DNA of 64,000 nucleotides from NCBI GenBank assembly GCA_037482215.1, contig CP148074.1:1550001-1614000 (forward strand), written 5' to 3'. Positions 13,765 through 27,278 of this stretch are shown here, piece after piece. Source of the DNA: Pseudomonas mendocina. GTDB taxonomy: Bacteria; Pseudomonadota; Gammaproteobacteria; Pseudomonadales; Pseudomonadaceae. Position 1 is the stretch's first letter. Each line of letters starts with the position of its first letter. Position numbers and translations under genes: made by a program. The notes under the pieces are model-generated. The model did not search any database. It was not told the DNA's origin and was given only the letters and a program-made list of their open reading frames with translations.

Positions 13765-14715
13765 ATGAACCCGAATTATCTCGATTTCGAACAGCCGATC
13801 GCCGACCTGCAAGCCAAGATCGAAGAGCTTCGCCTGGTTGGTAACGACAACTCGTTGAACATCAGCGATGAAATCGCCCGCCTGCAAGACAAGAGTCAAT
13901 CTCTGACGGCCAGCATTTTTGGCAATCTCAGCAGCTGGCAGATTGCGCAATTGGCGCGCCATCCGCGCCGTCCTTACACGCTGGACTATCTTCAGCACGT
14001 GTTCACCGAGTTCGATGAGCTGCATGGTGATCGCCACTTCTCGGACGACGCAGCCATCGTGGGTGGTGTGGCCCGTCTTGATGGTCAGCCGGTGATGGTT
14101 ATTGGTCACCAGAAAGGCCGTGAAATTCGCGAAAAGGTTCGCCGTAACTTCGGTATGCCGCGTCCTGAGGGATATCGCAAAGCGTGCCGCCTGATGGAAA
14201 TGGCTGAGCGCTTCAAGATGCCGATCATTACCTTCATTGATACACCGGGCGCATATCCGGGTATTGATGCAGAGGAGCGCAACCAGAGTGAGGCAATTGC
14301 CTGGAACCTGCGCGTAATGGCTCGCTTGAAAACCCCGATCATCGCCACTGTAATCGGAGAGGGTGGTTCTGGTGGTGCCCTGGCCATCGGTGTGTGTGAT
14401 CAGTTGAACATGCTGCAATACTCCACCTATTCGGTTATCTCGCCGGAAGGTTGTGCTTCGATCCTGTGGAAGACGGCTGAGAAAGCGCCGGACGCCGCCG
14501 AGGCCATGGGTATCACTGCTGAGCGTCTGAAAGGTCTGGGTATCGTTGATCAGGTGATCAATGAGCCGCTGGGTGGCGCCCATAGCAACCCGGCAGCTGC
14601 AGCAGAGTCGATTCGCCAGGCTTTGTTGGAACAGTTGAAAACCCTCAAGGCGCTCGATACTGACACGCTGCTGAAGCGTCGTTATGAGCGCCTGATGAGC
14701 TACGGCATTGCCTAA
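13765..14715 (+). CDS. accA: Acetyl-CoA carboxylase carboxyltransferase alpha subunit
   Basis: Together with AccD it transfers the carboxyl group from carboxybiotin to acetyl-CoA, giving malonyl-CoA for fatty-acid synthesis. The carboxyltransferase core shows the oxyanion-hole segments [17 protein letters not shown] and [13 protein letters not shown] prefer ATG 13765 (316 residues, [11 protein letters not shown]) because ACGGA lies at suitable spacing; ATG 13759 adds only two residues. The TAA stop abuts the tilS ATG directly. Confidence 0.96.
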   Translation: MNPNYLDFEQPIADLQAKIEELRLVGNDNSLNISDEIARLQDKSQSLTASIFGNLSSWQIAQLARHPRRPYTLDYLQHVFTEFDELHGDRHFSDDAAIVGGVARLDGQPVMVIGHQKGREIREKVRRNFGMPRPEGYRKACRLMEMAERFKMPIITFIDTPGAYPGIDAEERNQSEAIAWNLRVMARLKTPIIATVIGEGGSGGALAIGVCDQLNMLQYSTYSVISPEGCASILWKTAEKAPDAAEAMGITAERLKGLGIVDQVINEPLGGAHSNPAAAAESIRQALLEQLKTLKALDTDTLLKRRYERLMSYGIA

Positions 14716-16029
14716 ATGATCTTGCGTGCCAGGTTGCTGGAGCATCTGGCTCCCTGGCGCGCAGCTTCAGCCTGGCGGGTAGCGTTTTCCGGCGGGCTTG
14801 ATTCCACGGTGTTGCTACACCTGCTGGCAACGCTTGCGCAAGGCGAGCGGCTTCCTCCCATTTCTGCCATTCATATTCATCACGGTCTACAGGCTGCCGC
14901 TGACGCGTGGCCGGCTCATTGTCGCGCTGTGTGCGAAGCGTTGGGCGTGTCCTTGGATGTGGTCTATGTACAAGTTAAGCAGCAGGCGAGTATCGAGCAG
15001 GCCGCGCGTGACGCCCGTTATCGGGCGTTCGCCGAGACCCTTGCTCATAACGAGTTGTTGCTAACGGCCCAGCACCGTGATGATCAGGCTGAGACGTTGC
15101 TTTTCCGCCTTTTGCGCGGTGCGGGCGTGCGGGGCTTGTCTGCTATGAGGCCACATCGACCTTTAGGGCAGGGCTATCTGCTAAGGCCATTGTTGGATGT
15201 CCCCCGTGCTGAGCTTTTGGCTTATGCGCAGCGAGAGGGATTGTGCTGGGTGGAGGATCCCTCTAATGCTGATCAACGTTATGCCCGTAATTACTTGCGA
15301 CAGCAGGTAATGCCCATGCTAGAGCAGCGCTGGCCACTTGCTGCAAGTAACATGGCAAGGGCTGCTGGGTTCTTGACCGAGGCTGGAGAGTTGTTGGATG
15401 AGCTTGCTGTGGCGGATCTCCACGCCGCCCAGGCAACGAGCGTGTTCCCCTGGTTGACGGTCCCGGCGCTTTCATTGCCTGCATTGCGCGGATTGAGTGA
15501 ATCGCGACAGCGTAATGCCTTGCGCTATTGGCTGCGCCCACTGACCCGAATGCCTGATGCCGGGCATTGGGCAGGTTGGGAGGCTGTGCGCGATGCTGGG
15601 CCAGATGCATCGCCGCTGTGGCGTCTTGATTCTGGTGAAGTGCGGCGCAGTCATGATTGCATCTGGTGGCTGGGTGGCGATTGGTTGAAGGCGGTAAAAA
15701 GGCAGGAGTGGTCTGTTTCCTCTGCTCAAGTGCTCGATCTGCCAGGTAATGGGCAGGTTGTTGTTGAGGGAGAGCTAGGGGACGGTAACTGGACTGTCGG
15801 TTACCGACAGGCGGGCGAGGCCATGCATGTCCTTGGGCGCGGCCATCGCGATTTGAAGCGACTGCTCAATGAGTGGCGCTTGCCCGTGTTCGTACGTGAC
15901 CGTTTGCCGCTATTGCGCAAAAATGGGACGGTTGTAGCGCTTGCCAACAGGCCTGAGCTGCGCTCCAGCAGTGCGCAGAGCTGCGTAATTCGCTGGATTC
16001 CTCCGACGAGTGATCAAGGTTTGAGCTGA
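14716..16029 (+). CDS. tilS: tRNA(Ile)-lysidine synthetase
   Basis: Modifies C34 of the CAU-anticodon isoleucine tRNA to lysidine, switching its identity from Met to Ile; essential. The N-terminal PP-loop ATPase motif SGGLDS is in VAFSGGLDSTVLLHLL (about residue 25). The middle domain contains HRDDQAETLLFRLLRGAG, and a C-terminal TilS substrate-binding domain spans about 350-430. There is no gap after accA, and the last codons overlap a good -35 box for pyrG. Confidence 0.95.
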   Translation: MILRARLLEHLAPWRAASAWRVAFSGGLDSTVLLHLLATLAQGERLPPISAIHIHHGLQAAADAWPAHCRAVCEALGVSLDVVYVQVKQQASIEQAARDARYRAFAETLAHNELLLTAQHRDDQAETLLFRLLRGAGVRGLSAMRPHRPLGQGYLLRPLLDVPRAELLAYAQREGLCWVEDPSNADQRYARNYLRQQVMPMLEQRWPLAASNMARAAGFLTEAGELLDELAVADLHAAQATSVFPWLTVPALSLPALRGLSESRQRNALRYWLRPLTRMPDAGHWAGWEAVRDAGPDASPLWRLDSGEVRRSHDCIWWLGGDWLKAVKRQEWSVSSAQVLDLPGNGQVVVEGELGDGNWTVGYRQAGEAMHVLGRGHRDLKRLLNEWRLPVFVRDRLPLLRKNGTVVALANRPELRSSSAQSCVIRWIPPTSDQGLS

Positions 16030-16049
16030 TAAGGCCTTTAGGGTAGACT
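16021..16049 (+). promoter_or_regulatory. Probable sigma-70 promoter of pyrG
   Basis: TTGAGC (16021-16026), a 17-base spacer and TAGACT (16044-16049) form a good sigma-70 pair. The -35 box overlaps the last codons of tilS. The start would be near 16056 in CTCCCG, leaving a leader of about 137 bases before the pyrG ATG. That leader holds a small hairpin, CATTGC/GCAATG, at 16106-16122. Confidence 0.55.
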
Positions 16050-16114
16050 ACGCTCCCGTCTTACTACAGCTTTTGTCGTCTCCTCTGGAGTCGGCACGGC
16101 TAGCTCATTGCTGA

Positions 16115-18673
<2,559 letters not shown>

Positions 18674-18701
18674 TCAGGCTGGTTCGATCTCGCACCTTTA
18701 A

Positions 18702-20078
<1,377 letters not shown>

Positions 20079-20157
20079 TCTAGGCAGCGGTAACTTGTAC
20101 TGACTATCGCTTTGTTTCGCGGTACTCGTTTTTTCGTGGACCAAGGCATGGTAAAAG

Positions 20158-20186
20158 AGGGGCGGCTTTAGTCGCCCCTTGTTTTT
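20158..20186 (+). terminator. Intrinsic-terminator-like hairpin between eno and ftsB
   Basis: AGGGGCG (20158-20164) pairs with CGCCCCT (20173-20179) and is followed by TGTTTTT. The tail ends 19 bases before the ftsB ATG, leaving no room for a promoter in between. The ftsB message must therefore come by read-through or from a promoter upstream of the hairpin. Confidence 0.7.
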
Positions 20187-20204
20187 CTGGAAACTGTTTC
20201 ATCT

Positions 20205-20486
20205 ATGCGTAATCAATCATTCTGGGTGTTTGTCGTGCTACTGGCTTTGCTGGCTGGCCTGCAGTATCGCCTGTGGGTGGGTGATGGCAGCCTTGCCCAA
20301 GTGCGCGAGCTCAAACAGCAGATTCTTGATCAGCAAGGTGAAAACCAACAGTTGCAAGAGCGAAACCGTATTCTTGAGGCTGAGGTGATGGAGCTTAAAA
20401 GCGGTATGGAAACCGTCGAAGAGCGTGCTCGTCACGAGCTAGGCATGCTCAAAGAAGGTGAAACCCTTTATCAGTTGGCCGAATGA
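20205..20486 (+). CDS. ftsB: Cell-division protein FtsB
   Basis: A 93-residue bitopic inner-membrane protein of the FtsQLB divisome complex that licenses septal peptidoglycan synthesis. One N-terminal membrane segment (WVFVVLLALLAGLQYRLWV) is followed by a coiled coil rich in Gln, Glu and Leu (about 28-70). The conserved C-terminal ARHELGM segment is present. Its stop overlaps the ispD start by four bases (ATGA). Confidence 0.95.
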   Translation: MRNQSFWVFVVLLALLAGLQYRLWVGDGSLAQVRELKQQILDQQGENQQLQERNRILEAEVMELKSGMETVEERARHELGMLKEGETLYQLAE

Positions 20487-21196
20487 CCCACTCCGAACAC
20501 GCTCCCTTTTTCTGGGCTCTTATCCCTGCTGCCGGAATTGGCAGTCGCATGCGTGCTGACCGGCCCAAGCAGTATTTGCATCTGGCCGAGAAAACCATCA
20601 TTGAGCACACCCTGGATTGCTTTCTCAGTCACCCGCAATTGCGTGGGATTGTTGTTAGCTTGGCTGAACATGACCCTTATTGGCCAGGCCTTCCATGTGC
20701 GGCTGATGAGCGCATATCCCGTGCTGAAGGCGGTGCTGAACGTGCCGATTCGGTGCTTAGTGGTTTGCTCAAACTGACAGAGCTTGGCGCCCGCGATCAT
20801 GATTGGGTGCTGGTGCATGATGCGGCACGTCCCAATTTGGCTCGTGAAGACCTTGATTTACTGCTGAGCGAGTTGGCTGATGATCCTGTAGGTGGCCTGC
20901 TTGCAGTACCTGCGCGGGATACGCTCAAACGAGCAGGTGCTGATGGGCGAGTTCAGGGTACGGTTGATCGCTCAACAATTTGGCAGGCCTTCACTCCTCA
21001 AATGTTCCGTGTCGGTGAGCTGCAGCGGGCCATGGCCGAGGCGCTGATCGCTGGTGTGGCGGTGACGGATGAGGCATCTGCAGTCGAGTGGAGCGGCAAG
21101 TCGCCGAGATTGATTGAAGGTCGCTCGGACAATATCAAAGTCACTCGACCTGAAGACTTACTCACCTTGAATCGTCTTTGGCAACAGCGCACCTGA
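20483..21196 (+). CDS. ispD: 2-C-methyl-D-erythritol 4-phosphate cytidylyltransferase
   Basis: MEP-pathway enzyme that makes CDP-ME from MEP and CTP. The 237-residue nucleotidyltransferase has the N-terminal loop PAAGIGSRMRADRPKQYL, with the conserved Arg and Lys, and the segments VHDAARP and RSDNIKVTRPEDL. Its TGA is directly next to the stop codon of the convergent gfnR gene, with no base between; both stops lie in one perfect palindrome. Confidence 0.96.
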   Translation: MTHSEHAPFFWALIPAAGIGSRMRADRPKQYLHLAEKTIIEHTLDCFLSHPQLRGIVVSLAEHDPYWPGLPCAADERISRAEGGAERADSVLSGLLKLTELGARDHDWVLVHDAARPNLAREDLDLLLSELADDPVGGLLAVPARDTLKRAGADGRVQGTVDRSTIWQAFTPQMFRVGELQRAMAEALIAGVAVTDEASAVEWSGKSPRLIEGRSDNIKVTRPEDLLTLNRLWQQRT

Positions 21197-21205
21197 TCAG
21201 GTGCG
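21188..21205. repeat. Perfect 18-bp palindrome spanning both convergent stop codons
   Basis: CGCACCTGA followed by TCAGGTGCG reads identically on both strands. The centre of symmetry lies exactly between the ispD stop (21194-21196) and the gfnR stop (21197-21199 on the minus strand). No T-tract follows on either side, so it is not a standard intrinsic terminator. Confidence 0.8.
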
Positions 21206-22087
21206 GTATTCGTTGCGTTCTGCCAGCCCCATTTTGAGATAGTCCACTAACTGCCGAACTTTGGGGGACAGGTGTCGTTGCTGTGGATACAGCGCCCATA
21301 CTGCGGTATCAGGTGGTTGCTGACTTTCCAGTAAGGATACAAGCGCGCCACTGCGCAAGTGCTCTAAAACGTAATAGTCCGGTAACTGACACAAGCCCAA
21401 GCCGCGTAGCGCAGCCTCAAGTACAGCTTGGCCACTGTTGCAGCGCCAGTTACCTTTAACGCGCAAGCTGGCGTCGCTTCCGTTGGCTTGAAAGTTCCAC
21501 AGATCGGAACTGCCGATTAGGCAATTGTGTCGTGCTAACTCTGAAAGGCTATGCGGTCGGCCGTAGCGCTCTAGGTAAGTAGGCGCTGCACACAGATACA
21601 TCTGTCTCGGAGCAAGGCGGCTGGCGACCAAGCGTGAATCCTGCAAGCGACCCAAGCGAATGGCGAGGTCGAGCCCCTCGTGGAGCAAATCGAGGGGGCG
21701 GTTGCTTAGCTCTATTTCTACCCGCAGCTGCGAATGTTGAATCATGAAGTCGGTGACCAGCGGAACGATAAAGCGTTCGCCATAGGCGACTGCGCAGGTC
21801 ATGCGCAGCAACCCTTTAGGTTCACTGCTGAGGTCGCCCATGGCGCGTAAGGCTTCTTCGCGGCCGTCTTGCAGGCGCTGACAGTGTTGCAGAAACGTGG
21901 TTCCAGCTTCTGTTAGGGCTACGCGCCGTGTACTGCGATAAAACAGGCGGGTTTGCAGACGTTCTTCGAGTCGGGCGATTTGCCGGCTGACTTGTGACGA
22001 GGACAGGCCAAGTCGTTCAGCGGCAGCGGTGAACTGGCCGCATTCTGCTACAGCCACAAATTCGTCAATACCTTCCCAGCGGCTCAT
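21197..22087 (-). CDS. gfnR: LysR-type regulator of formaldehyde detoxification (GfnR-like)
   Basis: A 296-residue LysR-type regulator. Its N-terminal winged HTH includes FTAAAERLGLSSSQVSRQIA and a typical linker helix; the effector domain spans about 90-290. It is divergent from adhC-fghA across 125 bases, the arrangement of GfnR in P. aeruginosa, which activates the glutathione-dependent formaldehyde genes. The name is inferred from this context. It is convergent with ispD with no intergenic base. Confidence 0.8.
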   Translation of the reverse strand: MSRWEGIDEFVAVAECGQFTAAAERLGLSSSQVSRQIARLEERLQTRLFYRSTRRVALTEAGTTFLQHCQRLQDGREEALRAMGDLSSEPKGLLRMTCAVAYGERFIVPLVTDFMIQHSQLRVEIELSNRPLDLLHEGLDLAIRLGRLQDSRLVASRLAPRQMYLCAAPTYLERYGRPHSLSELARHNCLIGSSDLWNFQANGSDASLRVKGNWRCNSGQAVLEAALRGLGLCQLPDYYVLEHLRSGALVSLLESQQPPDTAVWALYPQQRHLSPKVRQLVDYLKMGLAERNEYRT

Positions 22088-22194
22088 GGATAGTGCTCTG
22101 ATAAAGTTGATTATCCCTATATAGCAAGAATGTTTTGTTTTTTGCTCAATTATTTATCTGTGGCATTGATCTACACTTCGAGCCAGTGTTCTAA

Positions 22195-23325
<1,131 letters not shown>

Positions 23326-23331
23326 TCAGTC

Positions 23332-23363
23332 CGGATAGTGGTCGCCTTGGCGGCCACTATCCG
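23332..23363 (+). terminator. Long intercistronic hairpin between adhC and fghA
   Basis: CGGATAGTGG pairs perfectly with CCACTATCCG, and the inner bases TCGCC/GGCGG extend the stem towards 15 pairs with a very small loop. There is no T-tract after it, so it is more likely an RNA-stability or processing element than a true terminator. Confidence 0.5.
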
Positions 23364-23381
23364 TGATGCTGAGGGGCTGTT

Positions 23382-24227
23382 ATGACACTTGAAAACATGT
23401 CCTGCCAGAAGAGCGCAGGTGGCTGGCACAAGCGCTACCGTCATCGCTCATCTGTGCTGGGGTGCGACATGGTCTTTGCGGTGTATTTGCCACCACAGGC
23501 CGAGCAGGGCGAAAAACTACCCGTGCTGTACTGGTTGAGTGGTTTGACCTGCACGGACGAAAACTTCATGCAGAAGGCGGGTGCGCACAAACTTGCAGCT
23601 GAGCTGGGGTTGATCATCGTAGCGCCTGACACCAGTCCGCGTGGTGATGACGTGCCTGACGATCCTGAAAAAGCTTGGGACTTCGGTTTGGGGGCGGGCT
23701 TTTATGTGAATGCGACCCAGGAGCCTTGGGCGCGCCACTACCGCATGTATGACTATGTGGTGCAGGAGTTACCCGCGCTGATTGAGGCTAATTTTCCGGT
23801 ATCGGACAAACGAGGCATCAGTGGCCACTCAATGGGCGGTCATGGGGCTTTGATCTGTGCGCTGCGTAATCCGGGACGTTATCTGTCAGTTTCGGCCTTC
23901 GCACCGATTAGTAACCCGATCAACTGTCCGTGGGGTGAAAAGGCGTTCACTAATTACTTGGGTGAAGACCGCTCACGCTGGCGTGAATGGGATGCTTGTG
24001 CACTGATTGCAGAGGCCAGAGAGAAACTTCCGCTTCTGGTTGATCAGGGCGACAGGGATGACTTCCTAGACGGTCAGCTTAAGCCCGATGCACTAAAGGC
24101 TGCGGCGCAGGCCGCTGGTCACCCACTGACTCTGCGGATGCAGCCAGGCTATGACCACAGCTATTACTTTATTGCCAGCTTTATTGATGACCACTTGCGC
24201 CATCATGCCAGTGCTCTGAAGGCTTAA
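23382..24227 (+). CDS. fghA: S-formylglutathione hydrolase
   Basis: Hydrolyses S-formylglutathione to formate and glutathione, the step after AdhC. The 281-residue alpha/beta hydrolase of the esterase D family has its nucleophile Ser in [11 protein letters not shown] (about residue 147). The Asp is in [11 protein letters not shown] and the His in GYDHSYYFI. The N-terminal KCR-like segment is [14 protein letters not shown]. It lies in the same operon as adhC. Confidence 0.96.
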   Translation: MTLENMSCQKSAGGWHKRYRHRSSVLGCDMVFAVYLPPQAEQGEKLPVLYWLSGLTCTDENFMQKAGAHKLAAELGLIIVAPDTSPRGDDVPDDPEKAWDFGLGAGFYVNATQEPWARHYRMYDYVVQELPALIEANFPVSDKRGISGHSMGGHGALICALRNPGRYLSVSAFAPISNPINCPWGEKAFTNYLGEDRSRWREWDACALIAEAREKLPLLVDQGDRDDFLDGQLKPDALKAAAQAAGHPLTLRMQPGYDHSYYFIASFIDDHLRHHASALKA

Positions 24228-24282
24228 ACCGACAAGTAATACGCACGGTTTCGCCAGTAAGGCGGTGTGAGCATGTAGAATT

Positions 24283-24313
24283 ACGCCCTGACTTTTTCAG
24301 GGCGTAGTTTTTT
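24283..24313 (+). terminator. Terminator hairpin abutting the ispF start codon
   Basis: ACGCCCTGA (24283-24291) pairs with TCAGGGCGT (24297-24305), followed by AGTTTTTT ending at 24313; the ispF ATG begins at 24314. The only purine-rich ribosome-site candidate, AGGG, lies within the 3' arm of the stem, so termination and ispF translation appear to share the same bases. Confidence 0.75.
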
Positions 24314-24787
24314 ATGCGTATTGGCCACGGTTACGACGTTCATCGCTTCACCGAGGGAAGTTTTATTACCCTGGGTGGCGTACAGATTCCCCACAAGTTT
24401 GGTCTGCTTGCGCATTCAGATGGCGATGTGCTTTTGCATGCGCTCTCAGATGCGTTGCTCGGAGCCGCTGCATTAGGTGATATCGGCAAGCATTTCCCGG
24501 ATACGGATGCCGCTTATAAAGGCGCCGATAGCCGTGTCTTGCTGCGTCACGTCGTATCGCTGTTGATTGACCGCGGCTGGCAGGTGGGTAATGTCGATGC
24601 CACTATCATCGCTCAGGCGCCGAAGATGGCGCCGCATATCGAGAGCATGCGCCAACTGATTGCTGAAGACCTGCAGGTTGAACTTGATCAGGTCAACGTC
24701 AAGGCGACTACCACGGAAAAGCTGGGCTTCACTGGCCGTGAAGAAGGTATTGCAGTCCATGCAGTCGCGTTGTTGGTGAAGCGATGA
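24314..24787 (+). CDS. ispF: 2-C-methyl-D-erythritol 2,4-cyclodiphosphate synthase
   Basis: Fifth MEP-pathway enzyme; cyclises CDP-ME 2-phosphate to MEcPP with release of CMP. The 157-residue trimeric protein shows the zinc ligands in [11 protein letters not shown] and [18 protein letters not shown], and [16 protein letters not shown] at the C-terminus. Its start directly follows a terminator T-tract, with no normal ribosome site. It overlaps truD by four bases (ATGA). Confidence 0.96.
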   Translation: MRIGHGYDVHRFTEGSFITLGGVQIPHKFGLLAHSDGDVLLHALSDALLGAAALGDIGKHFPDTDAAYKGADSRVLLRHVVSLLIDRGWQVGNVDATIIAQAPKMAPHIESMRQLIAEDLQVELDQVNVKATTTEKLGFTGREEGIAVHAVALLVKR

Positions 24788-25842
24788 ATGAACTTCAACT
24801 GCTCGGCCCCCGCGCATTTCAGGGACCATGCGGTACTGCGGTACTCAAGGCTGTTGCTGAAGACTTTCAGGTCGATGAGGTATTGGATATTCCGCTGGCG
24901 GGCGAGGGTGAGCATCTTTGGCTGTGGGTGGAAAAGCGCGAGCTGAACACCGAGGATGCTGCTAAACGTATCGCCAAGGCTGCTGGTGTTCCATTGCGCT
25001 TAATTAGCTATGCCGGTCTTAAAGACCGCCAAGCCCTGACCAGGCAGTGGTTCAGCCTGCACTTACCAGGTAAGTCCGATCCTGATCTAAGTGCCGCAGA
25101 AAATGGCTGCCTGCGCATCCTCAAACAACAGCGCCACACTCGAAAATTGCAGCGTGGTGCTCATTCTGCCAATGGTTTTACCCTTCGCCTTACTCAGTTG
25201 GTCGCAGATCGTGAAGCGCTAGAACAACGCCTTCGTCAAATTGCGGTACAGGGCGTGCCGAACTATTTCGGGTTGCAGCGATTCGGTTTCGAGGGTGGCA
25301 ATATTGCCCATGCCCGGCATTTTGCTGACGAAAAGAAACTACCGGAAAAGCGTAACGTGCGCTCCAGGCTGCTTTCTGCTGTGCGCAGTTACCTGTTTAA
25401 CAAGATCTTAGCTGAGCGAGTACAAGAAGGGACTTGGAATAGGGCTCTGCCGGGAGACCTTCTGGCGTTTACCGATAGCCGCAGTTTCTTTTTGGCAGAT
25501 GAGCCTCAATGCTCTGATCCTCGCCTTGAACAGCTGGACCTCCATCCCACTGGGCCGCTTTGGGGAGCAGGGATTTCCGGAGCAGGCGGTATTGAGCAGG
25601 CACTTGAACAGGTATTGGCACAGCAGGAGCCCAATCTTGTTGCGTGGCTGGCTGACGCAGGTATGACACACGAACGTCGTATCCTGCGCCTCCCCATTAG
25701 CGGTCTCTCGTGGCATTATCCCGAGTCTGACATTCTGCAACTGGAATTCGTCCTGCCGGCTGGATGCTTCGCCACTGTCGTAGTGCGCGAGCTTGTTGAT
25801 CTTTTGCCTGCAGGGCAGACGGAAAACACATGCGTATTCTGA
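24784..25842 (+). CDS. truD: tRNA pseudouridine(13) synthase
   Basis: Isomerises U13 of tRNA(Glu) to pseudouridine. The 352-residue protein shows the family motif with the catalytic Asp in [15 protein letters not shown] (about residue 81). FGLQRFG and the TRUD insertion domain follow at about 150-300. It overlaps ispF by four bases and surE by 13 bases, as in other gammaproteobacteria, so expression of the cluster is likely coupled. Confidence 0.95.
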   Translation: MNELQLLGPRAFQGPCGTAVLKAVAEDFQVDEVLDIPLAGEGEHLWLWVEKRELNTEDAAKRIAKAAGVPLRLISYAGLKDRQALTRQWFSLHLPGKSDPDLSAAENGCLRILKQQRHTRKLQRGAHSANGFTLRLTQLVADREALEQRLRQIAVQGVPNYFGLQRFGFEGGNIAHARHFADEKKLPEKRNVRSRLLSAVRSYLFNKILAERVQEGTWNRALPGDLLAFTDSRSFFLADEPQCSDPRLEQLDLHPTGPLWGAGISGAGGIEQALEQVLAQQEPNLVAWLADAGMTHERRILRLPISGLSWHYPESDILQLEFVLPAGCFATVVVRELVDLLPAGQTENTCVF

Positions 25843-26579
25843 TTTCTAATGATGATGGTGTGGCTGCTCCAGGTCTGGCTGCGTTGTATGACGCGCTGGC
25901 TGATTATGCGAGCTGCACTGTCATTGCTCCTGATCAGGACAGAAGCGGTGTAAGCAGCGCATTGACGCTGGACCGCCCCCTGCATCCGACCACTTTGCCT
26001 AATGGTTTTATCAGTATTAACGGCACCCCGACGGATTGTGTGCACTTGGGACTAAACGGATTATTGCCTGAGGTTGCTGACCTGGTTGTGTCCGGTATTA
26101 ACCTAGGGGCCAATCTTGGAGATGATGTGCTCTATTCAGGTACGGTCGGGGCCGCCCTGGAGGGTCGATTCCTGTCGAGGCCGGCTTTTGCTTTTTCACT
26201 GCTTTCGCGTCAGCCGGATAATTTGCCGACTGCTGCTTATGTAGCGCGTAAATTGATAGAGGCTCAGGAAAAACTCGATCTGCCTCCGCGTACCGTGCTT
26301 AACGTCAATATCCCTAATTTGCCACTCGATCATATTCGCGGCATAAGGCTAACCCGCCTTGGGCATCGTGCGCGCGCAGCCGCACCGGTGAAAGTGGTCA
26401 ATCCACGTGGTATAGAGGGCTACTGGATTTCAGTAGCAGGCGACGCCGAGGATGGCGGACAAGGAACGGATTTTCACGCAGTCATGCAAGGCTATGTCTC
26501 TATTACCCCCTTACAACTGGATCGTACCTTTCAGGAAGGCTTTGGCCCCATGCAGGAATGGGTGGAGGACTTACTGTGA
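25830..26579 (+). CDS. surE: 5'/3'-nucleotidase SurE
   Basis: Metal-dependent nucleoside monophosphatase, linked to stationary-phase survival. The 249-residue protein begins [15 protein letters not shown], which holds the catalytic Asp pair. [22 protein letters not shown] contains further ligands. It lies in the conserved surE-pcm-nlpD-rpoS stress block, though a DUF368 gene interrupts the block here after pcm. Confidence 0.96.
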   Translation: MRILISNDDGVAAPGLAALYDALADYASCTVIAPDQDRSGVSSALTLDRPLHPTTLPNGFISINGTPTDCVHLGLNGLLPEVADLVVSGINLGANLGDDVLYSGTVGAALEGRFLSRPAFAFSLLSRQPDNLPTAAYVARKLIEAQEKLDLPPRTVLNVNIPNLPLDHIRGIRLTRLGHRARAAAPVKVVNPRGIEGYWISVAGDAEDGGQGTDFHAVMQGYVSITPLQLDRTFQEGFGPMQEWVEDLL

Positions 26580-26620
26580 TTGGACGTGAGCGTGAAGAGC
26601 TGACCCACCATGGGATCGGT

Positions 26621-27256
26621 ATGACCTCCCAGCGTACCCGTGAGCGTCTGATTCAGCGCCTGTATGAAGAAGGCCTGAGTAACGCTCACGTACTTGAAAC
26701 GATTCGCCGCACACCGCGTCATCTATTTGTAGATGAGGCTCTGGCGCATCGTGCATATGAAGACACGGCGCTGCCCATTGGCTGCAACCAGACCATCTCA
26801 CAGCCTTATATGGTGGCTCGCATGAGTGAGCTATTGCTTGCCGCCGGTCCATTGGACAAAGTGCTGGAGATTGGAACTGGTTCTGGTTACCAGACCGCAA
26901 TCTTGTCTCAGTTGGTTGAGCGGGTCTTCACCGTCGAGCGTATCCAGACTTTGCAGGATAAGGCCAAGGAGCGTTTGGCGCAGCTCAACCTGCGCAATGT
27001 GGTGTTCCGCTGGGGGGACGGTTGGGAAGGTTGGAATGCATTGGGGCCTTACAACGGCATCATTGTCACGGCGGCAGCTTCCAACGTACCACAAGCCTTG
27101 CTTGATCAACTGGCTCCAGGTGGTCGTCTTGTTATTCCGGTCGGGGCAGGCGATGTGCAGGAGCTTGTGTTGATTGTCAGAGAGGAGAGCGGATTCACTC
27201 GCCAGGTGCTGGATGCAGTCCGCTTTGTACCGTTGATTAACGGTCAACTCGCTTAA
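26621..27256 (+). CDS. pcm: Protein-L-isoaspartate O-methyltransferase
   Basis: Repairs isoaspartyl residues in aged proteins using S-adenosylmethionine. The 211-residue protein has the SAM-binding motif [15 protein letters not shown] (about residue 80) and the substrate-side motif [16 protein letters not shown] chose ATG 26621 ([14 protein letters not shown]), which gives family length. Upstream in-frame starts at 26558 and at a GTG overlapping the surE stop would add 15-21 residues and cannot be excluded, because that GTG would couple it to surE. Confidence 0.94.
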   Translation: MTSQRTRERLIQRLYEEGLSNAHVLETIRRTPRHLFVDEALAHRAYEDTALPIGCNQTISQPYMVARMSELLLAAGPLDKVLEIGTGSGYQTAILSQLVERVFTVERIQTLQDKAKERLAQLNLRNVVFRWGDGWEGWNALGPYNGIIVTAAASNVPQALLDQLAPGGRLVIPVGAGDVQELVLIVREESGFTRQVLDAVRFVPLINGQLA

Positions 27257-27278
27257 AACACATTATTTGGGACGTGTT

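Noticed and set aside
13714..14745. Long open frame (343 codons) antisense to accA
   Set aside because: It is an artefact of codon bias in the opposite strand; accA is certain and the antisense translation has no family features. Similar shadows oppose pyrG, eno, dnaE and adhC.
26558..26620. Longer version of pcm starting at 26558 or near 26576
   Set aside because: The extra residues are not part of the family N-terminus and overlap surE; the ATG at 26621 gives exact family length, though the GTG overlapping the surE stop stays possible.
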